Positions 45,875 through 57,796 of a stretch of DNA of 64,000 nt are shown one piece after another. The stretch lies in assembly GCA_029775855.1 (NCBI GenBank), contig JARVJZ010000003.1:1-64000 (forward strand), read 5' to 3'. How positions within the stretch are numbered: the first letter of the stretch is position 1; each line of letters begins with the position of its first letter. The notes beneath the pieces were generated by a model. That model was given only the letters and a program-made list of their open reading frames with translations, had not been told where the DNA came from and made no database searches. The position numbers and the translations under genes are program-made. Source of the stretch: Nitrososphaeria archaeon. GTDB taxonomy: Archaea; Thermoproteota; Nitrososphaeria; Nitrososphaerales; JAAOZN01.

Positions 45875-45884
45875 CTGCTGCCGC

Positions 45885-47600
45885 CTACTCTGATTTTAGA
45901 AGCGAGGTAAGTAGGCTGCTTCTTGTAGCTATTAGAAGCTGGGTCTTCATCTTCAACCCTTTTAAGATCGTAGCTAACCCATTTATCCCAGATTCATCTA
46001 AACCCTCTTCAGGCTCATCTAATAGGAGTAGGGGTGCTCTCTCTAACTCGTTTACCGCTAGTAGAAGAGCAAAGCTTAAGGCTACATTTTCTCCAGTGCT
46101 CATTTGATGCGCATAGATCCAAGTGTCATCTACCTTACCCTTAAGGAATAGCACCTCTTGCCCCCTTACTACCCTACTTTCAAAATCTATGTCTTTGAAA
46201 CGCTCGTATGGATAAATTCTTTTGAAGATTTCCTTAAATGACGATTTGAGCGAAGTAAGGCGTTCACTCCTAGCTTCATTTATAGATTCAATGAGTGTAG
46301 CTTTTATATGTTTGAGCTTCTCAGCAAGATTTTTAAGATTTATGAGCTTCTGCTGTAAAACAGCTTTGTCTTGTGAACCTATCTGAGCTAGAGCCGCCTC
46401 GTATGCTTCTCTCTGCTCTTCTAGGCTGCTTAACCTACTCTCAAGCTGCTCTATCTCTCGCCTAGTTTCCTCTGCTTCCTTTAGCAGCTGTGTTGCTTTC
46501 GATAAATCTTCTTCCGATACGGGTTGCACCTTATATTTCGAAACCTCTGCTTCTAGCTTGCTTATCTGAGTTTCGATGAATCTCCTCTGCTCTAGACCTC
46601 TTCGATACTCCTCTACCTCTTTACTCTTCTGCGCAAGACGGCTCTGCAAGATATTATACTCTTCTATAACCTTCCTATATTCATCTTCAAGATGCTTAAA
46701 GCCTTCAAGAGCCTCTTTCGTCAAAGGAGCATTACAAAGAGGGCAAGTCTGAACATTCATATTCCTCTGCAGATCTATCATCTGTATAGAAGCCTCCAGT
46801 ACAGCTATCCTTCTGTTAAGCGCATCATTCCTAGCCTCCATCTCCCTTAACTCATCCTCAAACCCCTCAGAAGGCTCTGGCAAGGTCTTAAGCTGCATCC
46901 GATAATCCTCAAGCATCTTAACTCGACTTTGCAACTCCAGCTCAGCCCTCCTAACCTCCTCAGCCCTACGTTGAACACCTTCAGCCCAATTTAGCATAGT
47001 GCTATTCATCATATGCTTAAGACGAAGGGTTGCAAGCCTATCTTTGATCTGCTTGATCTCTGAAGCAACTTCGTTGCTCCTTTTCTGAATTTCTTCGCTT
47101 TGCTTAAGTGATGTTAGCTGTCTCTCAATATCATTTATCCTACGCTCTACTGGAGCAGCGGTTATTTCGGATGCGACTTGGTTATATCTTTCGAATCCTA
47201 GAAGCTGACTGATCTTAAGAGCCTTTTCTACTGGCGCACCCACGAAGAGCTTCGCTACCTCTCGACCATCTACAAATATCTTTGAAGAGATGTTAAGCGG
47301 TTCTGGTAGATTCGTCTTTACAGAAACAGAGCCCCCACGCTTCTTTCTCCTCTCGATATAAAAAGGTAAATCGTTGATGCGTCCTTCTACCCTAACCCAC
47401 ATATATTCGTATGAAGTGTTAATAAGATCGTCCAAAACCATATTTGAAGGAGCTTCACCAGAAAGCGCAAAGAGAACAGCAAGAAGGCGTGAAGTCTTAC
47501 CAGAACCCATACTACCCGAAAAGACCGTCAAATCATCTAGAACAAATTCATCCTCTTTAAGACCTCGAAAACCATAAAGTTTAACCTTTTCCAGCCTCAG
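45885..47600 (-). CDS. Rad50/SbcC-like ATPase with short coiled coil and zinc hook
   Basis: An ABC-type ATPase of the SMC/Rad50 group. The track starts at TTG 47531, but the reading frame continues upstream through KVKLYGFRGLKEDEFVLDDL, the conserved first strands of such proteins, so the true start is earlier; CTG 47600 is proposed (571 aa). Walker A is GSMGSGKTSRLL, a CPLC zinc hook sits mid-coil, the signature reads MSTGENVALSFALLL (STGE instead of SGGE), and Walker B LLLLDEPEEGLDE. The coils are much shorter than in Rad50 (850-900 aa). No mre11 is next to it. It is in the herA-nurA operon, so a DNA-end-processing role is inferred. Confidence 0.82.
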   Translation of the reverse strand: MRLEKVKLYGFRGLKEDEFVLDDLTVFSGSMGSGKTSRLLAVLFALSGEAPSNMVLDDLINTSYEYMWVRVEGRINDLPFYIERRKKRGGSVSVKTNLPEPLNISSKIFVDGREVAKLFVGAPVEKALKISQLLGFERYNQVASEITAAPVERRINDIERQLTSLKQSEEIQKRSNEVASEIKQIKDRLATLRLKHMMNSTMLNWAEGVQRRAEEVRRAELELQSRVKMLEDYRMQLKTLPEPSEGFEDELREMEARNDALNRRIAVLEASIQMIDLQRNMNVQTCPLCNAPLTKEALEGFKHLEDEYRKVIEEYNILQSRLAQKSKEVEEYRRGLEQRRFIETQISKLEAEVSKYKVQPVSEEDLSKATQLLKEAEETRREIEQLESRLSSLEEQREAYEAALAQIGSQDKAVLQQKLINLKNLAEKLKHIKATLIESINEARSERLTSLKSSFKEIFKRIYPYERFKDIDFESRVVRGQEVLFLKGKVDDTWIYAHQMSTGENVALSFALLLAVNELERAPLLLLDEPEEGLDESGINGLATILKGLKMKTQLLIATRSSLLTSLLKSE

Positions 47601-47746
47601 ACTTCTTCTGCCTCCTCCATCAGCCTAACTATAATATCTCTAATCTTACTTGTTGGAGTCTTAAGAAATAGTTCTAAAAGAGCATACTCCTCTTCACTCA
47701 ACCTCTGCCTCAACTTTGCCTCAACAAGGTCCAACCGACAGACCAC
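47597..47746 (-). CDS. Small 49-aa protein heading the rad50-like/herA/nurA operon
   Basis: Too short for the track. GTG 47746 opens 49 codons ending TGA: MVCRLDLVEAKLRQRLSEEE, then a second helix ending LMEEAEEV. The product is a charged two-helix protein of unknown family. Its stop overlaps the proposed CTG start of the rad50-like gene as CTGA, and GGAGGAGG just before could be the ribosome-binding site for that gene. A TATA-like element at 47786-47797 lies upstream at suitable distance. It is therefore likely to be the first gene of the operon. Confidence 0.6.
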   Translation of the reverse strand: MVCRLDLVEAKLRQRLSEEEYALLELFLKTPTSKIRDIIVRLMEEAEEV

Positions 47747-47785
47747 CTAGCTTGAATGAAATTCTTTCCCTATCTACAACAAAGC

Positions 47786-47797
47786 AATACTTAAAGG
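47786..47797 (-). promoter_or_regulatory. TATA-like promoter of the 49-aa/rad50-like/herA/nurA operon
   Basis: On the minus strand CCTTTAAGTATT lies about 45 bp before the GTG start, predicting a transcript start near 47765 and a leader of about 20 nt. Confidence 0.45.
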
Positions 47798-47854
47798 TTC
47801 TTTACCAGTCGAGTCGAAGCTCGAATTTTCTGCACCCACACAAAGAAGCACACT

Positions 47855-48187
47855 CTATTTACCACTTAACTTAAGAAGAAGCTCAATATATCTTTCTAGC
47901 AGATCAAGCAGATCCTTTTGCCGCTCTATAGAGCGTTCATCCCTCAAAGCAAACGCTACTTCAAGAGCCTTAGTCTCTATAATCTCTTTGAGTGAAGGTA
48001 ATTTAGCTTCAAGTTGAAGGGTAGCAGCACTCTCATCTTTCGCTAATCCACAGACTATACAACTAACTTCACCTCTATACTTAATCTGAACACCACCACA
48101 CTTTGGGCAAGGCTCACGCAAAAGAGTAGCACCCTTCCTCAGCATTTCAGAAGCCGCAGCAAGCCGCTCCCTTGACACCGCAACCAT
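47855..48187 (-). CDS. Autoantigen p27-type zinc-ribbon protein
   Basis: A 110-aa protein of the archaeal family related to Sjogren syndrome/scleroderma autoantigen p27 (COG1645). The helix RERLAAASEMLRKGATLL is followed by CPKCGGVQIKYRGEVSCIVCG, a zinc ribbon with two CxxC(G) knuckles. A long C-terminal helix ends LLDLLERYIELLLKL. Role unknown; it may be an RNA- or transcription-related adaptor. Divergent from UPF0147. Confidence 0.82.
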   Translation of the reverse strand: MVAVSRERLAAASEMLRKGATLLREPCPKCGGVQIKYRGEVSCIVCGLAKDESAATLQLEAKLPSLKEIIETKALEVAFALRDERSIERQKDLLDLLERYIELLLKLSGK

Positions 48188-48302
48188 TCAACCACCATAC
48201 ATCAAACTCGTTATTTTAATGTTATGCATAGCGTTAACAGAAAAGTTAATTATGAGTGTTAAACTTAACAAGGAAGCAGATTATCAAAGAGGTGGAAACA
48301 AC

Positions 48303-48578
48303 TTGAGCGCCAAAAAGAAGAAGGAAAACCTAGAGAAACTCCAGAAAGCTATAACAACACTACAACAAGTAGCAGAAAGCACAATAACCCCAAGAAACAT
48401 CAGAAAGCTCGTCAAAGACGCTATAGCTATGCTACAAGATGAAGAAACAGCCATATCAGTAAGAGCAGCCAACGCAATAAGCATCCTAGACGAAGTCTCC
48501 CAAGACCCTAACATGCCATCATTTTCAAGAGTAACCATATGGTCTGCAGTCTCAACCTTAGAAAGCATAAGAGAATAA
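48303..48578 (+). CDS. UPF0147 family protein
   Basis: A small all-helical archaeal protein of unknown function. TPRNIRKLVKDAIAML, ISVRAANAISILDEVSQDPNMPSFSRVTIWSAVSTLESI is the family core, with the invariant AANAI and DPNMP stretches. The track begins at 48219, but TTG 48303 preceded by GAGGTGG seven nt upstream gives the usual ~91-aa length and an MSAKKKKENL start. The longer N-terminus is poor in conserved sequence. A gap of 10 nt separates it from the convergent hisC. Confidence 0.85.
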   Translation: MSAKKKKENLEKLQKAITTLQQVAESTITPRNIRKLVKDAIAMLQDEETAISVRAANAISILDEVSQDPNMPSFSRVTIWSAVSTLESIRE

Positions 48579-48588
48579 ACAAGCATCC

Positions 48589-49668
48589 CTAAAGGATGTC
48601 ACGTAGAGCATCTAAAAGAGCGTTGTTATCCTCAGGCAAACCAACCGAGACACGTAAACATCGACTAAGAGCGGGATCTTCAAGTCTCCTTAACACAAAC
48701 CCCCGCCTCAAAAGCTCATAATAAACCTCATCTCTATCTCTTTCTAAAAACTCGAGCAAGAAGAAATTAGCAGCACTCGGATAAACCCTCACACCACGTA
48801 TCTTACTTATTTCAGAAACTAGACGAGAACGCTCAGCCAAAGTATCTCTAACCCTCAACCGAACCCATTCAACATCATCTAATGCCAACTCAGCCAACCT
48901 CAACGTAACTACATCAACACTATTGGGAGGCCTAACCTTGTTAAGCACATCAACAGTTTCCCTACAAGCAACAATATAGCCAAGCCTAGCACCAGCAAGC
49001 CCAAACGCTTTAGAAAAAGTACGTACAACCATCAAATTACTGTAGCTTTCAGCTAACTTAACAGACGACTCACCCCCGTACTCTTGATAAGCCTCATCGA
49101 CCACCACACCGACATCACACTCATTAAGAATACGCACCAAATCGTCTCTCCCAATAACATTGCCAGTAGGATTATTAGGGCTGCAAAGAAAGATAAGCCT
49201 AGTCCTATTATTCACAGCCTTAATTAAACCATCGACATCATCCAAAAAACCCACTTTACGAGGCACAGAAACAACTTTTGCACCCATAATCTCACTAACA
49301 ACCCTATACATCGAATAAGTAGGGCTAGAAACTATTGCTTCACAACCATCTTCAAGATACACTTTAGAGATTATATCAAACGCCTCATCCCCCCCATTAG
49401 CTATAACAAAACAATCCTCACCAACACCCAGATAACTAGCCAATCCTCTACGCAAAGCACTGTAAGAGGTATCAGGATAACGATGCACAGCGAGCTCCTC
49501 AAGTTCACCAGCAACCTTCTTCAACCAATGCGAAGGTTTATACGGCGAAGTATTGAGATCAAAACGCCTAATCCTAGAGACATCCAAACCAACGGAAGCA
49601 GCTATCTCAAAATCAGAAGGCTCCCAAGCATAAGCTCTAAACGAATTAATAAACGCTCTAAACCGCAT
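48589..49668 (-). CDS. hisC: Histidinol-phosphate aminotransferase
   Basis: PLP-dependent class I/II aminotransferase of histidine synthesis. LNTSPYKPS near the N-terminus, YPDTSYSALRRGLASYLGV, CSPNNPTGNVI, VVVDEAYQEYGG and TFSKAFGLAGARLGYIVA, which holds the PLP lysine, follow HisC order, and RVSVGLPEDNNALLDAL is the C-terminal signature. The track start at 49713 adds a hydrophobic stretch abutting the rRNA processing stem; ATG 49668 (MRFRAFINSFRAYAWEP) is preferred. No other his genes are in the window. Lies downstream of the rRNA operon on the same strand. Confidence 0.9.
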   Translation of the reverse strand: MRFRAFINSFRAYAWEPSDFEIAASVGLDVSRIRRFDLNTSPYKPSHWLKKVAGELEELAVHRYPDTSYSALRRGLASYLGVGEDCFVIANGGDEAFDIISKVYLEDGCEAIVSSPTYSMYRVVSEIMGAKVVSVPRKVGFLDDVDGLIKAVNNRTRLIFLCSPNNPTGNVIGRDDLVRILNECDVGVVVDEAYQEYGGESSVKLAESYSNLMVVRTFSKAFGLAGARLGYIVACRETVDVLNKVRPPNSVDVVTLRLAELALDDVEWVRLRVRDTLAERSRLVSEISKIRGVRVYPSAANFFLLEFLERDRDEVYYELLRRGFVLRRLEDPALSRCLRVSVGLPEDNNALLDALRDIL

Positions 49669-49719
49669 AAACACAACATAAACAAACCACCCCATATAAT
49701 CTTTCCCAAACACAACAGA

Positions 49720-49743
49720 CGCCGTGCATAGATTGCGCCTCCC
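49720..49743 (-). other. Pre-23S processing stem, 3' arm (partner 52822-52838)
   Basis: CGCCGTGCATAGATTGCG just beyond the 23S 3' end is complementary to CGCAACTATGCACGGCG at 52822-52838 in the 16S-23S spacer: 12 bp, one bulged nt, then 5 bp. The two arms enclose the 23S gene and match the bulged processing stems cut by the archaeal splicing endonuclease. Confidence 0.8.
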
Positions 49744-49749
49744 AAGAGA

Positions 49750-52800
<3,051 letters not shown>

Positions 52801-52953
52801 GATCCTCCCTTTGGAAGCCTACGCAACTATGCACGGCGATAATCGCAGGTGCGTTTCACCTGCTTCGCCCTTCACCCATCAAGATACCTTGATGAGTTGC
52901 ATCTACTTTGGCCGTGTACTCCACTATTCGCAGCTTAGCCCATACTCCAATCT
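52801..52953 (-). other. 16S-23S internal transcribed spacer
   Basis: About 150 nt with no tRNA gene. It holds the 3' arm of the 16S processing stem (52932-52948) and the 5' arm of the 23S stem (52822-52838). Absence of a spacer tRNA-Ala differs from most euryarchaeotes and fits Thermoproteota/Nitrososphaeria. Confidence 0.85.
52932..52948 (-). other. Pre-16S processing stem, 3' arm (partner 54474-54489)
   Basis: AGCTTAGCCCATACTCC pairs with GGAGTACGGCTAAGCT in the leader: 9 bp, an asymmetric internal loop, then 6 bp. The helix brackets the whole 16S gene, as expected of an archaeal bulge-helix-bulge processing site. Confidence 0.8.
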
Positions 52954-54456
<1,503 letters not shown>

Positions 54457-54514
54457 TTGGCGTTTATTTTTTAGGAGTACGGCTAAGCTTATGCGAGGGC
54501 ACACGGCCTACATC

Positions 54515-54540
54515 AGATTCAACAATTGTCTGTTGAATCT
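54515..54540 (-). other. Perfect 10-bp hairpin in the rRNA leader
   Basis: AGATTCAACA-ATTGTC-TGTTGAATCT forms a perfect inverted repeat between the 5' end of the primary transcript and the 16S processing stem. There is no T-run, so it is unlikely to be a terminator. Confidence 0.7.
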
Positions 54541-54552
54541 TCATTTCTGTTA

Positions 54553-54627
54553 GCGCGTCTGGAGGTCTATAGTGCATCGCTTGGGTTTAACCCATGTGCT
54601 AACTATAGACGCCGCCTTGCGACGCGC
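54553..54627 (-). ncRNA. Structured RNA element at the 5' end of the rRNA leader
   Basis: Two coaxial helices are visible: GCGCGTC/GACGCGC (7 bp) and GTCTATAGT/ACTATAGAC (9 bp). They are separated by an asymmetric internal loop, and the second is capped by a smaller GCA/TGC plus TGGG/CCCA hairpin. It starts about where the rRNA transcript is predicted to begin. It could be a leader element of the rRNA operon or an independent small RNA; I do not recognise a known family. Confidence 0.55.
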
Positions 54628-54650
54628 AAATACTTAGTAGGTGTTAGACA

Positions 54651-54666
54651 TAGATATAAGTGTTTA
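54651..54666 (-). promoter_or_regulatory. rRNA operon promoter (BRE and TATA)
   Basis: On the minus strand TAAACACTTATATCTA has a purine-rich BRE-like part followed by a TATA box. A start near 54630 is predicted, which leaves a ~175-nt leader before 16S. Confidence 0.6.
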
Positions 54667-54671
54667 CTTTT

Positions 54672-55604
54672 TTAGTCTGTGAGTAGGTGGTGTAGTATTG
54701 CTTTTTGTGTGTGTAGTCTGTTTTCAGCTTCTTCCCAGACTACTGACCATCTTCCGTCTATTACGGTGTCTGTGACTTCTTCTCCTCTGTGTGCTGGTAG
54801 GCAGTGCATGAATATAGCATCGGGTTTGGCTTGGGTCATTAGGTATTCATTTACTTGATATTTAGGTAGGAATATGCGTAGTCTTTGATCTCTTTCGTCG
54901 TCTTTTCCCATAGAGACGTATGTGTCTGTCATTACAACATCAGCTTCTGAGACTGCTTCTATGGGGTTTTCGGTTACAATGATATTCGCTTCACCGGCTT
55001 CTTTTAGTATTTCTTTTTTGGGTTGGTATGGTTTTGGGCAAGCTAATGTTAGTTTAAGATCAAGTTTTGCGCATGCTATTATAAGTGTGTTGGCTACATT
55101 GTTGTCTCCATCTCCTATCCATGCTATCTTTAAGTTGGTAAGCTTGCCTTTTGCTTCTTTTATCGTTTGGAGGTCTGCTAAGATTTGGCATGGGTGGTAG
55201 AGGTCAGACAGCCCGTTAATTACTGGGATGCTTGCGGCTTTTGCGAATCTTTCTAAATCTTTGTGGGAGATTACGCGCAGCATAGCTATGTCTACATATC
55301 TTGATAGTACTCTTGCGGTGTCTTCTATCGTTTCGCCTCTTGACAACTGCATTTCGTTTGAGTAGAGTGTGATGCTGCTTCCTCCTAGCTCTTTCATAGC
55401 AACTTCAAAGCTGATCCTTGTTCTAGTAGATGGTTTCTCAAATATTAGTGCTAATGTTTTGTCTGGTAGTGTTTTGTTGAGAATACCTTTTCGTCTTTCT
55501 TTTTTGAATTTGTCTGCTGTGTCGAGTATTGTGAGTATTTCTTCTGTCGTTAGTTCTTTCAGCGAGAGTATGTCTCTACCTTTTAGCGACATTTGCTTGT
55601 TCAT
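54672..55604 (-). CDS. argF: Ornithine carbamoyltransferase
   Basis: Makes citrulline from ornithine and carbamoyl phosphate in arginine synthesis. The carbamoyl-phosphate motif FEKPSTRTRISFEVA (about residue 52), ISHKDLERFA, PVINGLSDLYHPCQILADL and the C-terminal HCLPAHRGEEVTD are specific for OTCases. Conversely, SMG (VSMGKD) fits ornithine rather than aspartate. 310 aa, normal. No other arg genes adjacent. Reads toward the rRNA promoter, from which it is 6-10 nt away. Confidence 0.95.
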   Translation of the reverse strand: MNKQMSLKGRDILSLKELTTEEILTILDTADKFKKERRKGILNKTLPDKTLALIFEKPSTRTRISFEVAMKELGGSSITLYSNEMQLSRGETIEDTARVLSRYVDIAMLRVISHKDLERFAKAASIPVINGLSDLYHPCQILADLQTIKEAKGKLTNLKIAWIGDGDNNVANTLIIACAKLDLKLTLACPKPYQPKKEILKEAGEANIIVTENPIEAVSEADVVMTDTYVSMGKDDERDQRLRIFLPKYQVNEYLMTQAKPDAIFMHCLPAHRGEEVTDTVIDGRWSVVWEEAENRLHTQKAILHHLLTD

Positions 55605-55646
55605 AGTTAGCTCCGTTTTTAGGTGTATAATTGTGTTTCCGATTTG

Positions 55647-56558
55647 TTATTGTGCATTCAGTATGGATTTTATGAACTCATTTGGATCGAAGGGTTTGAG
55701 GCTGTCGTAGTTTTGTCCTGTGCCTAAGAATAGTATGGGTTTACTCGTTACGTAAACTATTGAGAGAGCTGCACCACCCTTTACATCTGCATCTACTTTG
55801 GTTAGCACTGCTGCATCGAAGTCTGTAAACTTTTGGAACTCTTTTGCTTGTGATACAGCATCATTTCCAGCTAGGGCGTCGCCAACGAATATCTTTAGAT
55901 CGGGTTTAGTTACTCTTATTATCTTCTCCATTTCATCCATTAAGTTTCTGCTTGTCTGCATCCTTCCTGCTGTATCGACTAGGACTACATCTACCTTGTG
56001 TTTTTTAGCGTAGATTACTGCGTCCTTAGCTACTGCAGCTGGATCTGCGCCGTATTTTTGCGTGATAACTTTTAGACCTAGCTTTTCTGCGTGTGTTGTT
56101 AGCTGCTCTATAGCGCCAGCTCTATGCGTGTCTGCGCAGGCTAATATGATGCTGTAGCCCTTTTGCTTTAGATAGTGGGCGAACTTGGCTATTGTTGTAG
56201 TTTTTCCTGTTCCGTTTATGCCCAAAAAGAGTATAATGTATGGTTCACCCTGTGTTTTTTTAGCTTCTATGAGAGATAGTAGGTTTATTGGCTGAGCTTT
56301 AAAGAATTCTTCTTTTATTATTGATGCTAACCTTTGTTTAAGATATTCATGTGTTGGTGTGCTTCTGCTGAGTTTTAGCCCTATGACTTCTTGTTTGATC
56401 TTTGAAGTTAGTGCTTTTACGACTTCTTCTGCTACATCGCTCTCAAGGAGAGCTATTTCAAAGTCCCATAGCGCTTTTTCAACTTCTGTTTCAGACAGAG
56501 TCTTTTGTGTTGCTAAAGTTGTTAGCGTGGAGATAGCCTTTTTTAGCTTCTCAAACAT
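55647..56558 (-). CDS. ftsY: Signal recognition particle receptor FtsY
   Basis: GTPase that docks SRP-ribosome complexes at the membrane. The N domain (residues 1-100) leads to the G domain: G1 GINGTGKTTTIAKFA, DTHRAGAIEQL, G3 DTAGRMQTSRNLMDEM, G4 TKVDADVKGGAALS, then GTGQNYDSLKPFDP. The short N-terminus without the acidic A domain is normal for archaeal FtsY (303 aa). It is last in the gene order eIF6-pfdA-ftsY, with a 6-nt gap from pfdA. Confidence 0.95.
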   Translation of the reverse strand: MFEKLKKAISTLTTLATQKTLSETEVEKALWDFEIALLESDVAEEVVKALTSKIKQEVIGLKLSRSTPTHEYLKQRLASIIKEEFFKAQPINLLSLIEAKKTQGEPYIILFLGINGTGKTTTIAKFAHYLKQKGYSIILACADTHRAGAIEQLTTHAEKLGLKVITQKYGADPAAVAKDAVIYAKKHKVDVVLVDTAGRMQTSRNLMDEMEKIIRVTKPDLKIFVGDALAGNDAVSQAKEFQKFTDFDAAVLTKVDADVKGGAALSIVYVTSKPILFLGTGQNYDSLKPFDPNEFIKSILNAQ

Positions 56559-56564
56559 TTCTGC

Positions 56565-56993
56565 TTAACCCGTTTGTAGGCTTGCTGCCAGGTTATTTAC
56601 TTCAGCTCGGTGTGAGTTTATTTTGTTTTCGAGTTCGGTCTTCTGAGCGCTTATGTTTGACAGCGCATTTTCTAGTTCACTTATGCGTGTAGTTAGGTAG
56701 TTTAATACATATTCTTTGTTCTTCTCGATGACTACCCCTGCGCCTAAGTTAATTAGAAGAGTATCTGCTTTTGGCGATTTGACTCGCATTAGAACGCCTG
56801 CGCCCAGAGGTAATAGTATTTCTGAATCAGAGCCTTCTGGAATAGATTTAAGTGCGTTTAAGGTAGCTCTGCTATCTAAGATAGCTCTTGCTACCAATGT
56901 TTCTCTAGTAGTGAGTTCATTATAGTATGTCTCAAGGGCTCTTAGCTCTACAAGCATCCTTTGAATTTTTTCTTCTACACTCAACCCAAGCAT
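56565..56993 (-). CDS. pfdA: Prefoldin alpha subunit
   Basis: Chaperone subunit that captures unfolded proteins for the thermosome. The 142-aa protein has two long coiled-coil helices flanking a beta hairpin region LLPLGAGVLMRVKSP...INLGAGVVIEK, the prefoldin alpha signature. The position between eIF6 and ftsY is the usual archaeal context, though ribosomal protein L18a/LX, commonly between eIF6 and pfdA, is absent here. Confidence 0.93.
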   Translation of the reverse strand: MLGLSVEEKIQRMLVELRALETYYNELTTRETLVARAILDSRATLNALKSIPEGSDSEILLPLGAGVLMRVKSPKADTLLINLGAGVVIEKNKEYVLNYLTTRISELENALSNISAQKTELENKINSHRAEVNNLAASLQTG

Positions 56994-57013
56994 TGGTGGC
57001 TCTTAACCCACAT

Positions 57014-57679
57014 TTAAACCTTGAACACTCTACTGAGAATCATCAGCTCCGGTCCTGTGGTTAGAGAGCCTACGACTGCGTTATTTTTGTTAACTAATAT
57101 GCCTGATGTGACGAATGGTACACCACCATTTATCGTTGCTGGTTCAACCTCTACTGAAAGAATTTCTGAGAGTCTTTCTAATTCTTTTTGTGAGGCTTTT
57201 GGGTGGACTGCTGCACCTTTATCCGTTGCGGTGACCATGGAGCCTACTTGCGTATATCCGGCTATTGTTAGTGTTTCCACGGGCACATCCAATATTTCCT
57301 TTACAGTTTTAAGTGATTCTGAGTGTAGGAGAGGTGAAGCTACTGCACCTTTGTTGTTGGCTGCTATGAGATTTCCTACGCTTGTATATTTACTTGGTAG
57401 TCTCGCTACTCTTAGACCGGTATCTCTGCTTAATGTTCTGATTTCTTCGTCTTCAGCTAACTTTGATACGAGTATGCCGTTGTCGTTTAGAGCTACTAAG
57501 GGGCCTAAGAGGCGTGAGCCTGCTATTGAGGTTCTAATTGGTGTCACATTTAGTAAGATGGAGAGCTTAGAGCATTTGGTTTGTGCTAGGCCTTTTGGTG
57601 TCAGTATGAATCTATTATTTGCTTTGAGGAAGACACCTATATTAGGTGACCTATAGATGTCAAGCATGTATATACCCAT
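57014..57679 (-). CDS. eif6: Translation initiation factor 6 (aIF6)
   Basis: Binds the large ribosomal subunit and prevents premature joining. Five-fold repeats of the pentein-like fold are visible (NDNGILVS, ANNKGAVASP, ATDKGAAVHP, NKNNAVVGS-type segments), with DIYRSPNIGVFLKANN at the N-terminus. The start may be ATG 57679 or the Met just before DIYRSPN at 57667. Upstream L39e/L31e genes, frequent partners elsewhere, are not seen here. Confidence 0.95.
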   Translation of the reverse strand: MGIYMLDIYRSPNIGVFLKANNRFILTPKGLAQTKCSKLSILLNVTPIRTSIAGSRLLGPLVALNDNGILVSKLAEDEEIRTLSRDTGLRVARLPSKYTSVGNLIAANNKGAVASPLLHSESLKTVKEILDVPVETLTIAGYTQVGSMVTATDKGAAVHPKASQKELERLSEILSVEVEPATINGGVPFVTSGILVNKNNAVVGSLTTGPELMILSRVFKV

Positions 57680-57796
57680 GTCTTCTAGCAGCCTCTTGAT
57701 GTCAAGGTTCCTACCTCTGAGACTTTAATGTAGGTGAACTTAAGTCTTAAGGCTTAGGAGAGGGTTAAATAGATCGTATTTGCTTGGGGGATTGGT

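Noticed and set aside
43243-47746. HerA-NurA-Rad50-like cluster as a defense system
   Set aside because: HerA-NurA is standard archaeal DNA repair; none of the known defense partners (Sir2, DUF4297) is adjacent, so it is kept as repair-like and only flagged for its odd members.
52801-52953. tRNA in the 16S-23S spacer
   Set aside because: No cloverleaf or GTTCRA T-loop is present there.
57021-57656. 211-aa plus-strand ORF antisense to eIF6
   Set aside because: Long but a shadow: the minus strand encodes a textbook eIF6.
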